Source of the DNA: Candolleomyces eurysporus
Taxonomy: Eukaryota; Basidiomycota; Agaricomycetes; Agaricales; Psathyrellaceae
Direction of reading: 5' to 3'
Assembly (NCBI GenBank): GCA_027579435.1
Contig: JANBPK010000709.1
Location: forward strand, 191,184-255,183
DNA length: 64,000 nt
In this document: positions 19,597-29,892 of the stretch, in pieces
Position numbering within the stretch: the stretch's first letter is position 1
Layout: each line of letters begins with the position of its first letter
Program-made: the position numbers and the translations under genes
Notes under the pieces: generated by a model
Database searches by the model: none
Told to the model about the DNA's origin: nothing
The model's input: the letters and a program-made list of their open reading frames with translations, nothing else

Positions 19597-22113
19597 ATGT
19601 CCACCCCAGCAATCAAGGACTATCTCGTCAAGCAGCTCTTCATTGAGAAGAATATTGTACGTACTGACTCCCGGTTTCCTCTTGCAAGCGCTTTGCTCAT
19701 CAACGCAGGTCACGTATAGGAGTCTGAGCAGACAGTTTGGAATACATGTCAACACTGCGAAAGAGTGCGTCACACTTCTGATCACTCCTGTCTGCACTCT
19801 GACCCGCCTCTCTCAGTGAACTCGCTCTGTACCACGAAAAGGCGCCTTACGACTCCCAGACTTCTTTTGCTACGTACCTCCTGACTGGGGAAGTACTCCA
19901 CCCACAACGTCGTTCTAGCCGCCGGAATGCCCAAAACGCAGAGTCATCTTCGAAACGGGATGACGACGGTATGGACGTTGACGACGAGGATGATATTGGA
20001 ATGGACTGTTTCGCTCCCACTCAAACCGAATCTAATCCCGGTGACGAAGATGAAGATATGGAGGAAGATGACGATGAAGAGGAGGACGAGGATTATGAAG
20101 ACACGGTCACGATCGAAGTGACAATTGTGAATGAACATGACTTGGAAGGTGTGTTTTACGTTCCTTGCGTTGTGTCCAGCGCCTGACTGTTCTCAAGATG
20201 CAAAGAGCAAATACCACAAATTGACCTCTGTACATGTGTACAGTCTATCTTCATCAGCGATTCACGTATGTCGTTCGTCTTGGCCCGCCCTTGTCCGTTC
20301 TCTAAGCATTTTACATTCTTCATTAGGATGCCTCCCACCTTACAGAACCAACGGCTGCCATTCGCAAGACCGACAATGCCAAAGCTTCAGAATACGCTCA
20401 AACAGTGGGGAGAATCATTGCTCCCAATATTCACATTAAGCCCATCAAGACCAAAGCTCCTCCCGCAGCCCAGGCCAACGCCAAGTCCGCAAAGGAGACT
20501 GCTGCGACTGCTGCTGCTACCTCCAAAGCTGGTCGAGCCGCAGATGATAAGCCTACCACCGGCAAGGGCGCTAGTGTACCTGCGGAGAAGAAGCCCCAGC
20601 AAACGGCTGCACCTGCGAAGAAAACAGGAAAGCTGGATTTCTTCGGCGCGAGCAAGGTCAAGAAAGATGAACCCAAAAAGGAGGAAAAGGAGAAGAAGGC
20701 AGCGGCGTCGAAAATGTTCTTTGGTGCTACAACAGCGAAGAAGGATTCGGCACCGAAAGAGAAGGAGAAGCCAAAGCCTGCAGTGAAGGAAGAAGAGGAA
20801 GAGGAAGAGCAGAAAGAGGCACTAAAACCCAACGTGAGTTTCGGTCATTCCTATCTCTCTTTGACATTGATCCCACCTGGCCTATAATTCACACAGAGAG
20901 GCGTCAAACGCAAATCTCTAGCCAACGAGCTTGAGTCTGAATCCGAGTCTGAAGCTGCGAGTAAAGCCCGGAAGACGACTGATAAGCCAACATCACGGTT
21001 ACCCTCTCGAGCACCCTCTGTGGCTGCTTCGAGGCCGCCTTCGTCAAGAGCTCCGTCTATGAGCTCACGGAGAAGTTCCGCGAGCAGTGCACTCAGAGAC
21101 GATGACGAAGATGACGATGCCGTAACTGACGAAGAGACGACTCGCAAGTACAAAGAGCAAGCAAAGGCAAGGGCAGAGAAGAAAGCCAAAGAGGAAGCTG
21201 CAGCAGCCAAGTTGCGAGTGAAGAAGGGGGTTTTGTTGTCTGACGAGGAGGAGGATGAGGAGCAAAGTGCACCGGCCAAGAAGGAGAGTAGTAAGAAGGA
21301 AGTGAGGCGGAGGAAGTTGAAGGAGGCAGAGGAAAAGGAAAGGAGGGAGTTGATGGAAATGGACGATGGTCAGTTCTGCAGGTTTATCTGCATTTTCGTG
21401 TTACTAACCTGTGTTTTGTTTCAAGACCATGTTGAACGTGTCGAGCGCAAAGAGAAGAGCTCGAGGTCTGGAAATAGGCCCAATCCATTGCTCGTCGAAC
21501 GAGAGGAGGAGGAAGAGAATGAGCTCGATGCCAGCGCGAAGGCAGAGGATGCGGCCCAAGATACGTCGATGGACGTTGATGAACCAGTTGTGCAAGATGA
21601 TGAAGATGAAGATATGGAAGTTCAACCGAAGCAGAAGAGAAAGCGAGCCGAGAGAAAGGTCGTTCCCGTCGGAAGAAATGGGAAGAAGAAACGAAAGGTT
21701 ACCAAGACGAGACATTTCAAGGGAGCGGATGGCTACATGCGTAAGTGCTTCAATATCTTTATTCTTTTTCAGTTGTATATCGATGGATGATTATAGAAAC
21801 CGAGGACTACAGCGACTGGGAGAGCATCGGGGACGATTCAGAAGAAGAAAAGCCAAAGGCCAAACCCAGAGCGAAAGCGAAGAAGGTATCATCCAAAGAA
21901 GAGGCAGGGGAGGACAGTGAAGCTCCGTCAAGGGCGCCATCAAGAGCAGGTAGTGTGGCTTCCACCAAGGGGAAGACAGAGAAAACGGAGAGTAAGGAAA
22001 AGCCCAAGGCTCCCGCCAAGAAACCCACTGCCAACAAACCAAAACCTGCTGCTACCAAGGGTAAGGGCGGCCAGGCTGGGATTAGGAGTTTCTTTAATGT
22101 TGCGCAGAAATAG
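19597..22113 (+). CDS. POL32: DNA polymerase delta subunit Pol32/Cdc27 (POLD3)
   Basis: Exons 19597-19656, 19709-19764, 19817-20148, 20198-20265, 20327-20833, 20897-21368, 21426-21740, 21797-22113; 708 aa. It is the non-catalytic subunit that links polymerase delta to PCNA. The N-terminal winged-helix region is clear (YLVKQLFIEKNIVTYRSLSR, then YLLTGEV and LTSVHVYSLS). The middle is Lys/Ala-rich and strongly acidic. The C-terminus has the DGYMQTEDYSDWES block and ends with a PCNA-interacting box QAGIRSFF about ten residues from the stop. It is longer than yeast Pol32 (about 350 aa) because of the low-complexity insertions. The short second and fourth exons were placed by conserved sequence and phase. 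Confidence 0.92.
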
Positions 22114-22347
22114 TTCCATCTATCGCATAGACTTTTGTTTATTAACTTAGTTCCTTTCAACATAATGGCCGGGGCCGACGAGACGCGACTCAGGGTGATG
22201 GCACGCAAACAAAAATAGACATGACGCTATAATGTTGATGGGCCATGCTCAACCGAGCTTGGCACATTGTGAATTGCTGTAAAAACATCACTCTGGTCTA
22301 CTTATCACCTGCTATCTTTACTACCTCAATTCCTTATCCCGTAAACT

Positions 22348-24056
22348 ATGCTGCTGCGCCCAGGTCTCCACGGTCGACGAGCAGCAGCATCCGTGCTGCA
22401 CCACAGTGGCCGGGAGGGATTGAAATCACCCGCTACGGCTAAAATCCGACGCTCCCAAGCAGTCTGGACTCGTCAAACACGCTCTTACTCTTCTCTGAGC
22501 ACCGAAACAGCAAATGACGCCCCTTTGCAGGCTGAACCCGACGCGACGACCATAGTAACAACAGAAGAAGGAGCGACCGCGAATGCGTTCTCAGCTCACC
22601 AACTCTTCCGCCCCTCCCCAACCCCACTCAAGTACCCCCATGGGCACAACACGCTCCTCCCTCTAGTACTTACGTCCAACAACCTCGTCCTGCCGCAGGA
22701 TCCCTGGCACGTCCAGGAACCGCTCCTGGTAGGGTCGAGGACGAGCACAGGCGGGATTGCAGCCCAGGAAAGGGTGATCCCGTTCCTCGTCTCGACCCAC
22801 GATCCCGGGGAGAAACCTGTGGGGTGGTTGCTGCCTGAGGTGGCGGCGGCGATTTCCCGGGNACCATTTGCGCCATTTCCAGAGGGACAGCGCGAGTCCT
22901 TGGGAGGTGCGGTATTTCGAGGATGGGGCTGGGGGTGTGGCAGCTGCGCCTACGCCTGGTGTGGGACATGTGCCCCATCCGAGGGCGCAGAGTGTGGGTG
23001 GGGATTATGGTGCGGAGGTCATTCAGAGTGTGGCTTTTGCGGATTGGGTTAACGAGGGTGGGAGGCATGCGAGGTCGTTGCATGTGGAGAGGTTGTTGTT
23101 GGATTGGAGGAGGAAGAAGGTGTTTGCTGATCTATTGAAAGGTGAGTAATAGAACATGAATTCGGGGCTTCTGGAGATTGGGAGCTAATTGGGTTTGTAG
23201 ACTGGAGCGATGTGCCATACCCTGTTTTCAACCATCCGAAAGCGTATAACTCTCCCGAGGAACCACTTGCATTTGCCATCGAGAGTTCTGCTCTACCCAT
23301 CTTTGGCTTGCCAAACTATGGTGCATTGCTCATTGGTCATGTATACGACCCCGACACTGAGACCACAAAATTGTGGATACCACGACGCTCGAGGACGAAG
23401 AAAAAGTACGCTTGGATTGCCATTGTTCGCTCACCACATACTCATCGGCTTTGTTCCTCTTATCTAGTTCCCCCGGACGACTGGATGTGACGGTTGGTGG
23501 AGGAATCCGATTAGGAGACACACCCTTTGACACTATCCTTCGCGAATCCTCTGAAGAGGCCTTACTCGAGAACGAATACGTCACCAAGTACGCCAGGTCG
23601 GTCGGGACGCTACCTTTCCCCCACCGACAGGCCTCCTCCCCACTCTCTAATTCACTTTCCACGTATCCCGACCCCCACCGTGACCACACCCCTTCCTCCG
23701 GACCATCGGGAGGCAATTCCTACGACCACCGCCTGAGCACGGCTAGAAATCAATCCCATTACATCCTCCCTGGACTCTACTTCCTCTATGACATCGAGCT
23801 TCCCTTTGATCAATCCGTTCTGCCACAAACAAATATTCTCGATGGCGAAGTACAGTCGTTTACGCTTATGGACCTGCAGGACGTTTTGCTCGGCTTGTTG
23901 GAGGGCAAGTTTAAGAGCAGCAGTGCCATGGCGGTGGTGGATTGGCTCATCAGGCACGGACATGTCACGGAGGAGAACGATACGAGGTTCGCAGAAGTTT
24001 GCAGGCATCTGAGGGTTGACGTGGGGATGCCGGGTATTTGGAGGAAGAGGCTCTGA
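22348..24056 (+). CDS. Nudix hydrolase, thiamine pyrophosphokinase-related (DUF4743 type)
   Basis: Exons 22348-23141, 23201-23405, 23468-24056; 528 aa after leaving out the N at 22862. The N at a CCCGGG run is an extra base: removing it restores EVAAAISRDHLRHF and makes the exon phases agree. The first 50 residues are Arg/Ser-rich with few acids, a likely mitochondrial presequence. The central part (PWEVRYFEDG, ALPIFGLPNYG) matches the DUF4743 half. The Nudix box lies at about residues 345-365 (GGGIRLGDTPFDTILRESSEEA), with the usual Glu after PF replaced by Asp. Relatives such as yeast YJR142W hydrolyse damaged thiamine diphosphates; that role is inferred. A Ser/Pro insertion follows the box. 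Confidence 0.85.
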
Positions 24057-24985
24057 AAAACGGACTCCTTGCCCCATGGTAGGTATATCCTAAGGTGTAC
24101 ACTACCTTCCTTGTAAATTATCGGTATGGTTCTCGGGTGCGCTTTGTCGGCTGGTGATACGCAAAGTAATGCGACTGTGTTATTCTTGCTGTATATTCAA
24201 TGCTCTTCCTGGACACTTGGTCCAGGTTTGCCGTTGGCTGTGTGTGCACTGGCACCGACCCCCAAGCCGACTAGATAGGGAAAGACCTATCGTGCGGCGT
24301 CTTGCTAACTATAGAGGGCTAGCAGCGACGTCCCAGTCAAACATACACCCGCGGGATGTCCATCGACTCGAAGCCCCATAGCCGGAGTATAATTGGACGT
24401 ACGCTCAAAAANCGAAAGGCCTGGATCGGAGGTCTAGAAAATATTCTATCATGATTATCTCTGACATTACACTAGGCATTAGATGCTTGTACTACGCGAA
24501 TACTCTTACACCTCATATATAAACCGCACCATTATCGATGCTGATAGTCTATGCCTCAGACTATACAATCAACTCTCCCATTAGGTTGGTGCTCAGTGAG
24601 AATATGATCTCCGGTTCCCCAGCAACGGAGTCGATTGGATCTTTGTAATCGTACGTTCGGAGAACAAGAGTGAGGATTTCACGTATGACTATGTGACACC
24701 CCTGCCTCTCGACATGAAGAGCGACCAATTGGGAGATGACGTAGGGATGGTATCGGAAACTGTTGGTTCAGTGGGTAAGCCTATGCCTACCAGCTGAGCC
24801 GGATAGTTATAGTTTTCTGACGGTCTCCACTTTAGATCTTCGCGGAGAAGGAAGACGTCTTGAAGATCCTTACATAGAAACTATCTTAGGTGGTGCTCAT
24901 GAACGGGAGAGCGAAATATTATACAGTCGTGTCTCAATTGTTGGATCTTCATGTATGGTCAAGAACAGGGGATTGAGGAGTGATA
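24057..24985. other. Intergenic region, 929 bp, mostly without clear genes
   Basis: Between the Nudix stop (+) and the F-box gene stop (-). The left 540 bp show no coding signal and contain an N at 24412 after an A-run. The right part contains the coding-like tract listed separately. Confidence 0.45.
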
Positions 24986-25011
24986 TTATACAGGCATGTC
25001 CAAAATGTTGA
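24714..25011 (+). pseudogene. Coding-like two-exon tract, possible small gene or remnant
   Basis: From an ATG at 24714 a frame runs to a GTAAGC donor (24775), skips a 61-nt intron ending CTTTAG, and continues from 24836 to a stop at 25011; the phases match (78 aa). The same frame is open back to 24600 without an ATG, so a longer ancestral exon is possible. The product is acidic and unrecognised (DDVGMVSETVGSV; EDPYIETILGGAHERE). The last 26 bases overlap the 3' coding end of the F-box gene on the other strand. It could be a real small gene, the 3' remnant of a lost gene, or chance. Confidence 0.25.
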
Positions 25012-26788
25012 AACGTACTATCTTGTTTGGATGAGTAACTGCATTAGAATAGTCACCATAAGCGATGACGATCCGACCTAACGCTTCAGAGATGCCCAAG
25101 GCAATTGGGAACTTCACTCGGAGCTCGAGTGGATGTATCTGAGGTTGGGGTACCTCCTCCGTGGGGTCATCCGGCCAGCGATATTGGACAAGGGTGGCTG
25201 TTTGCATGTTTCTCCTGATGACCAGTGCCCGACGGTAAGAAAAGCCGCTTCTGTTCCTGAAAATGCCGTCGAAATTCGCATCCAAAAGGGTCACCATTTT
25301 AACATCGACGGCCTGAGCACCTTGCTCGGAACGTGGAGCTGGAAAATCATCTGGGATGATGATACCCACTACACCATGGCTCGTTCCAATGACGAATCGT
25401 GAGCTGTTGTGGATGAAATAAAGGTGGTGACCTTCCCCGACCAGCTCGAAAGGGCGTTCTGCAGAGAAGTTCCAACTCGGCGAGGGGGAGGGGGCTCCGT
25501 GGTTGATTGGCCCACGTACAGGTTCTCCAGCGAGTTTATGGAAATATCGCATCTCCCACAAACTGATGTTGCACCCAAGCATGCCGCTGACACCAAGGAG
25601 TCTTTCGTTTGGAAGCAGATAGATTTTCTGATCATGATCAAACGCAGGTGAGATAAGACAGAAATCCAGAGGCCGCTGCGACTCACATCGGCGCCCGGCA
25701 TATACAAACGCTCATAATCCAGCCCATGATTGGAGCATCCCATCATCGTCCAGTCAACGACGAAGGTAGTCCACCGGGGACAGCGAGTATCGTACGCGAT
25801 CCAGCGCCCGTATAGACTGAGAGAAGCACTCTTTGTGTCGACCTCGCGGTAGCGGGCCAAACATTCCAATGCAACCAGCCCTTCCACATCATCTGGTGAG
25901 TTGCGTGTCTCTTCAGACTTGGCCTCTATTTTCCAGACTTGCAAGATGGTTTCCGACTTGGCCCTGGGTCCGGACTTGTGCTCCTCAATGACGTAAAAGT
26001 AAGAGAGAGCTGCCAGATTGAACGTTCTTGAAGTAGGTAGTAGACCCGTTTCGTGGCGCGGCAAGGACGATGTTTGAGAGAGATCGGAATGCATGTCCAT
26101 AGCGAAGATCACGCTGTGGCACACCCAGTTCCCCTTCCGACCCTTCACAGGCGAGGGTACCAGTGATTTAAGTGTGCCAGGGGGATTTTGACTGGCAGAC
26201 TCGAAGTCTAGGCACGAGATGGAGCCGTCAGAGTTGCCCAGGATGACCCACCGACCGCCCGGGATGAACATAGTTCTCAGAATGTAGTGACGGCGCATGT
26301 CCACAAAAATCTCCTTGGGCCTGGTAGTCAACAAGTTGGGGAGCCAGTTGGAATTCCAGAATTTCATCATTTGTTCAAGTTCGTTGGAGGAGCGGGTTAA
26401 TATGTTCCTGGTTAAGCCGTGCGGCTTTGGGACACAGTGGGCTAGATGCTCCAGGAAAAGCGAAGTCCATATCTCCTTCGTTTGCGAGACACAGTAGAGC
26501 TGTTTGCAAACCTACAAATCAATGATGCATTAGGATTGAAAGGATAACTGGCGAACAGAGTCGGAAAGCTACCTGCCGCACAACAAGCACCTCTCTCCAT
26601 CGCAAATTTTTCGTGACGTGCACAAGAATTTCCGTGGGTAGAGCAAGAAATCGAGAGTTCTGCGTCTGTCGGCGAAGTTTAGGCCGCTGACAGTTTAGGA
26701 GAACGCCGTTAAGCATGAAAAGCAGGATTAATGAACCATCGCAAGACCGTACCTTTGACTTGGAATGCCGGGAACGATTTTTCCCCAT
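24986..26788 (-). CDS. F-box protein with WD-like C-terminal half
   Basis: Exons, complement: 24986-25627, 25687-26511, 26573-26686, 26753-26788; 538 aa. After a basic start (MGKNRSRHSKSK) an F-box covers about residues 20-60 (LALPTEILVHVTKNLRW ... VCKQLYCVSQTKEIW, split by an intron). This would bind Skp1 in an SCF ubiquitin ligase. The rest has beta-strand-rich repeats resembling a propeller (GGRWVILGNSDGSISCLDF; RFVIGTSHGVVGIIIPDD), suitable for substrate recognition. Basidiomycetes carry many such F-box paralogues, and the target is unknown. The 3' end overlaps a weak coding-like tract on the plus strand by 26 nt. Confidence 0.75.
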
Positions 26789-27602
26789 GCTCCGCGCACA
26801 GAGGTTTTAGGGACAGTAATAGCTGCTAGAAGAGGCCTCAGTTATAACTATCAGACCGATTGAACGTGGTTGAGCAGAGACTCGGGAGATTTGGTCTCGG
26901 ATCGAAGGGAAGCCACCCCAGACATACTACTTACGCTTATCTAATAATCCATTTCATTAGTAGACGCTCCCGGTTGTGCCACGTGCCAACTGCTCAATTG
27001 GAGCCCTTGTGCTTGGCCCAGAGGGGAATCATCTCAGTACAAACCAACTTGGGGGAACTCTACCCTCGGAGCATCTCACTCAAGCTGGGGCTATAGTCCA
27101 GCAAACCAACGCTCACTCAGCGTCATTCCTTATCTCTAACCCCAAGCATCTATCAATCCGTTATACCGGGCCCCGTCACCATCCCGAACGGATCCAACCT
27201 GGCTTCGATAAGCCGCCACGTAAATTTGGGGGAATCCAGAACAGCATCGTGGGCACAGCTACATAATAGCTGAGCAGTCGTGTATCAAAGAGACTGGCTT
27301 GGCTTAGCGGTCTACATTTGGATTCGTCTCCGACGTCGGCTCCAGCACCAACTTCAGCCGCAGCCCTGACGCCTTCGACTACTCCTCCTTCTTTGAATCT
27401 TGACAGCAACACCCAACCGCAGCGAAGGAGTGGGTACAGCAACCCGACCCCGAATACAGCGAGTCTCTTTGGTGCCTTTGTTGCATCGTTTGGATTAAAT
27501 TCGGGAGGGGACCGCGCATCTAGTGGATACCAACCGCTTGCGCTTCAAAGAGAAAGAGACGGACAGGACGAATACGAAGAAGGGGAAGACGAGGCGTACG
27601 AG
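26789..27602. promoter_or_regulatory. Divergent promoter region with an ATG-less open stretch
   Basis: 814 bp from the F-box start to the first ATG of the transporter. No plus-strand ATG lies between about 26790 and 27602. From about 27318 on, the transporter frame is already open and coding-like (SLFGAFVASFGLNSGGD, DEYEEGEDEAYE), so the true start may lie in this stretch. Confidence 0.45.
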
Positions 27603-29641
27603 ATGGTTCAAACGTATGGAGTTGCGAGGGAGAATGACGCGGAGCCCGTGAACGGCCATGATGCGGATGAGTCGAGGGCGCTGTTAGGTGGTGCGGGGTC
27701 CAGGACGGGTGCGGGGGAGGTAGAGAAGCCCGACGGTCATGCGACGCTTGCAAGTTGCATTAGCAACTTGTCGAACACTATTATGGGTACAGGTGCGTAG
27801 CTTTCTTTCTCGTTGGTGGAATATGTCCCGTTAACTTTTTGTATCGTCATTCAGGCATGCTTACATTTCCAATGGTAATTACTACCATCTCGTCCAGGAA
27901 ACACTTTATTGACCAGCTATGTGCAGGCTATGGCATCGGCCGGCCTTTTACCTGGCATCGTGACCTGTGTTATGTCCGGAGGCGTAGGAGCTTTTGGTCT
28001 ATACCTCCTCTCGTTGTGTGCTGCGAAGACCAAGTACAGGCATTCATCGTTCCACGCGGTGTCGCAGTTAACTTTCCCCAAGGCTGCCGTCTTTTTTNGA
28101 TGCTGCAATTGCTATTAAATGCTTTGGGGTGTCTATTAGGTGAGTGCGCAGTCGCCTTCTTTACGCCTTTCGTCAACTAGTCGTGGGCGTTTTCCTCGAC
28201 ATCATGCGTTGATACCTTGGTTGCGCTTTCACCGCCCGAGAAACCCAATCTTACCTTGGACCTTGCAGTTACCTGATTATCATCAAAGGGCTGATGCCGA
28301 ATGTCGTGCAATCGATATACCATGTCTGGACTTCACCAGACGTCAACCCACCAGCTTGGATGCTCGATGGAGGGAATTGGATTAGCATATTTATGCTTCT
28401 CCTCGTTCCTCTGTGCTTTTTGCGCACGCTGCATTCTTTGCGACATACCAGCTATATTGCGTTGTTTGCTGTCGGTAAGTCTTTCTCACCTATCGGCATG
28501 CCGTTTTGAATGTCAAACCCTGTTTCAGCGTACCTTCTTGCCATCGTGGTGAGGTGCTATTTCTGGCCAATTGAGAATATGCCTACCCCTGGCGAAATTC
28601 GGTTGATCCACTTTACACCGAATTTCGTATCCACCTTCCCTGTTCAGGTGTTTGCTTTTACTTGTGCGCAGAATGTGAGTCTTTCAGCACTACGATTTCC
28701 TTGGTAAAAGTTGTCCAGTTTCTAATTATTTCATAGCTTTTCCCGATTTACAATGAGATTCAAAGCAATACTCAGAAGAGGATGAATATCGTCATTGGAG
28801 GCTCGATTGGCGCAGCAACTATTACATACGAACTCGTCGCGGTTATTGGGTACTTGACCTTCGGATCCAAGGTAAAACCGTCTTTGCTGTCGGTGAATCG
28901 GTATTGAATCTTTCTCCACAGGTTGGCGCAAACATCATCGCGATGTACCCATCGACTTCACTTTTCATCGCCTTCGGCCAGCTGGCTATTGTGATCCTTG
29001 TTCTCTTCTCCTACCCACTGCAAGTGCATCCGTGCCGGAACTGTTTGGACAAGGTTTTCCACCCTGATCATGTTGCCCATCATGCGGTGACAAAGCCCAC
29101 AACCACCTCCGAGGCCGATGGAAACGACGGGGATGAAGATGATGGCGAAGAAGACGACCATGCTCACGGCGAGATGTCGACCTTGAAACACTCTGTGCTT
29201 ACTACTGCCATTATTGTCAGCGGATTCATTATTGCCTATTTTGTGGACGACCTTCGTCTGGGCGAGTGTGCATGCATTCATATTTGCTGTATCAGGACTA
29301 ATTAGCCTTAACAGTGCTGTCGTTTGTCGGTTCCACCGGTTCGACCACTATTTCATTCATTTTGCCTGGTTTGTTCTATTGGAAGGTATGCTGTATGATA
29401 ATAGGCTCTGTGTTCGTTCCTGACCGACTGTTTACAGCTTTCCCGCAACGATCCTTCCGCAAGGACGACAAATTTGCTGTCCATTTGCCTTGCATCATAC
29501 GGCGTTTTCATATTTGTTTTCTGGTACGTGCCTTGTGGCCCATGCGTAAGCGGCGAACTAACGTGAAAACTGCCACACAGCTTGGGATTCAACATTTATC
29601 AGGTGGTGTATCCCCCGCCCGGGGCACCACAGCCGCACTAG
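27603..29641 (+). CDS. Vacuolar-type amino-acid transporter (Avt/SLC38 family)
   Basis: Exons 27603-27792, 27855-27874, 27927-28139, 28269-28474, 28529-28674, 28737-28871, 28922-29261, 29315-29385, 29438-29523, 29581-29641; 488 aa from this ATG, excluding the N at 28098, which is an extra base after T6. The protein has about eleven membrane spans. The first contains NLSNTIMGTGMLTFPMAMAS, the family's half-helix, and SFVGSTGSTTISFILPG is in a late span. An acidic loop (DGNDGDEDDGEEDD) lies before span nine. Relatives Avt5-7 export neutral or acidic amino acids from the vacuole; which substrate is used here is not readable. The intron 29262-29314 is GC-AG. The N-terminus is uncertain, since the open frame continues 95 codons upstream without an ATG. 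Confidence 0.88.
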
Positions 29642-29892
29642 AGTAATTTAGAGTAATATACGTTGTAGTTGGAAGGCCGTCCATGCACGGACAAATCAAG
29701 CACGAATTGAGTGAATATCCGAGGCCGGAGACAGTTGAAATTACCCACGCTTGGGATCCATGATTGGGATTAGTTTTTGCTCCTGAACTTTCCCTCAAAC
29801 CTCATGTCTTGACCGCCTCTGCCGTCTCTGGCCCCGTATTTCTCCCCATTTCTCTCCGTTATCGTCCGTAGAGGCCCCTCTGCCGTACTGCC

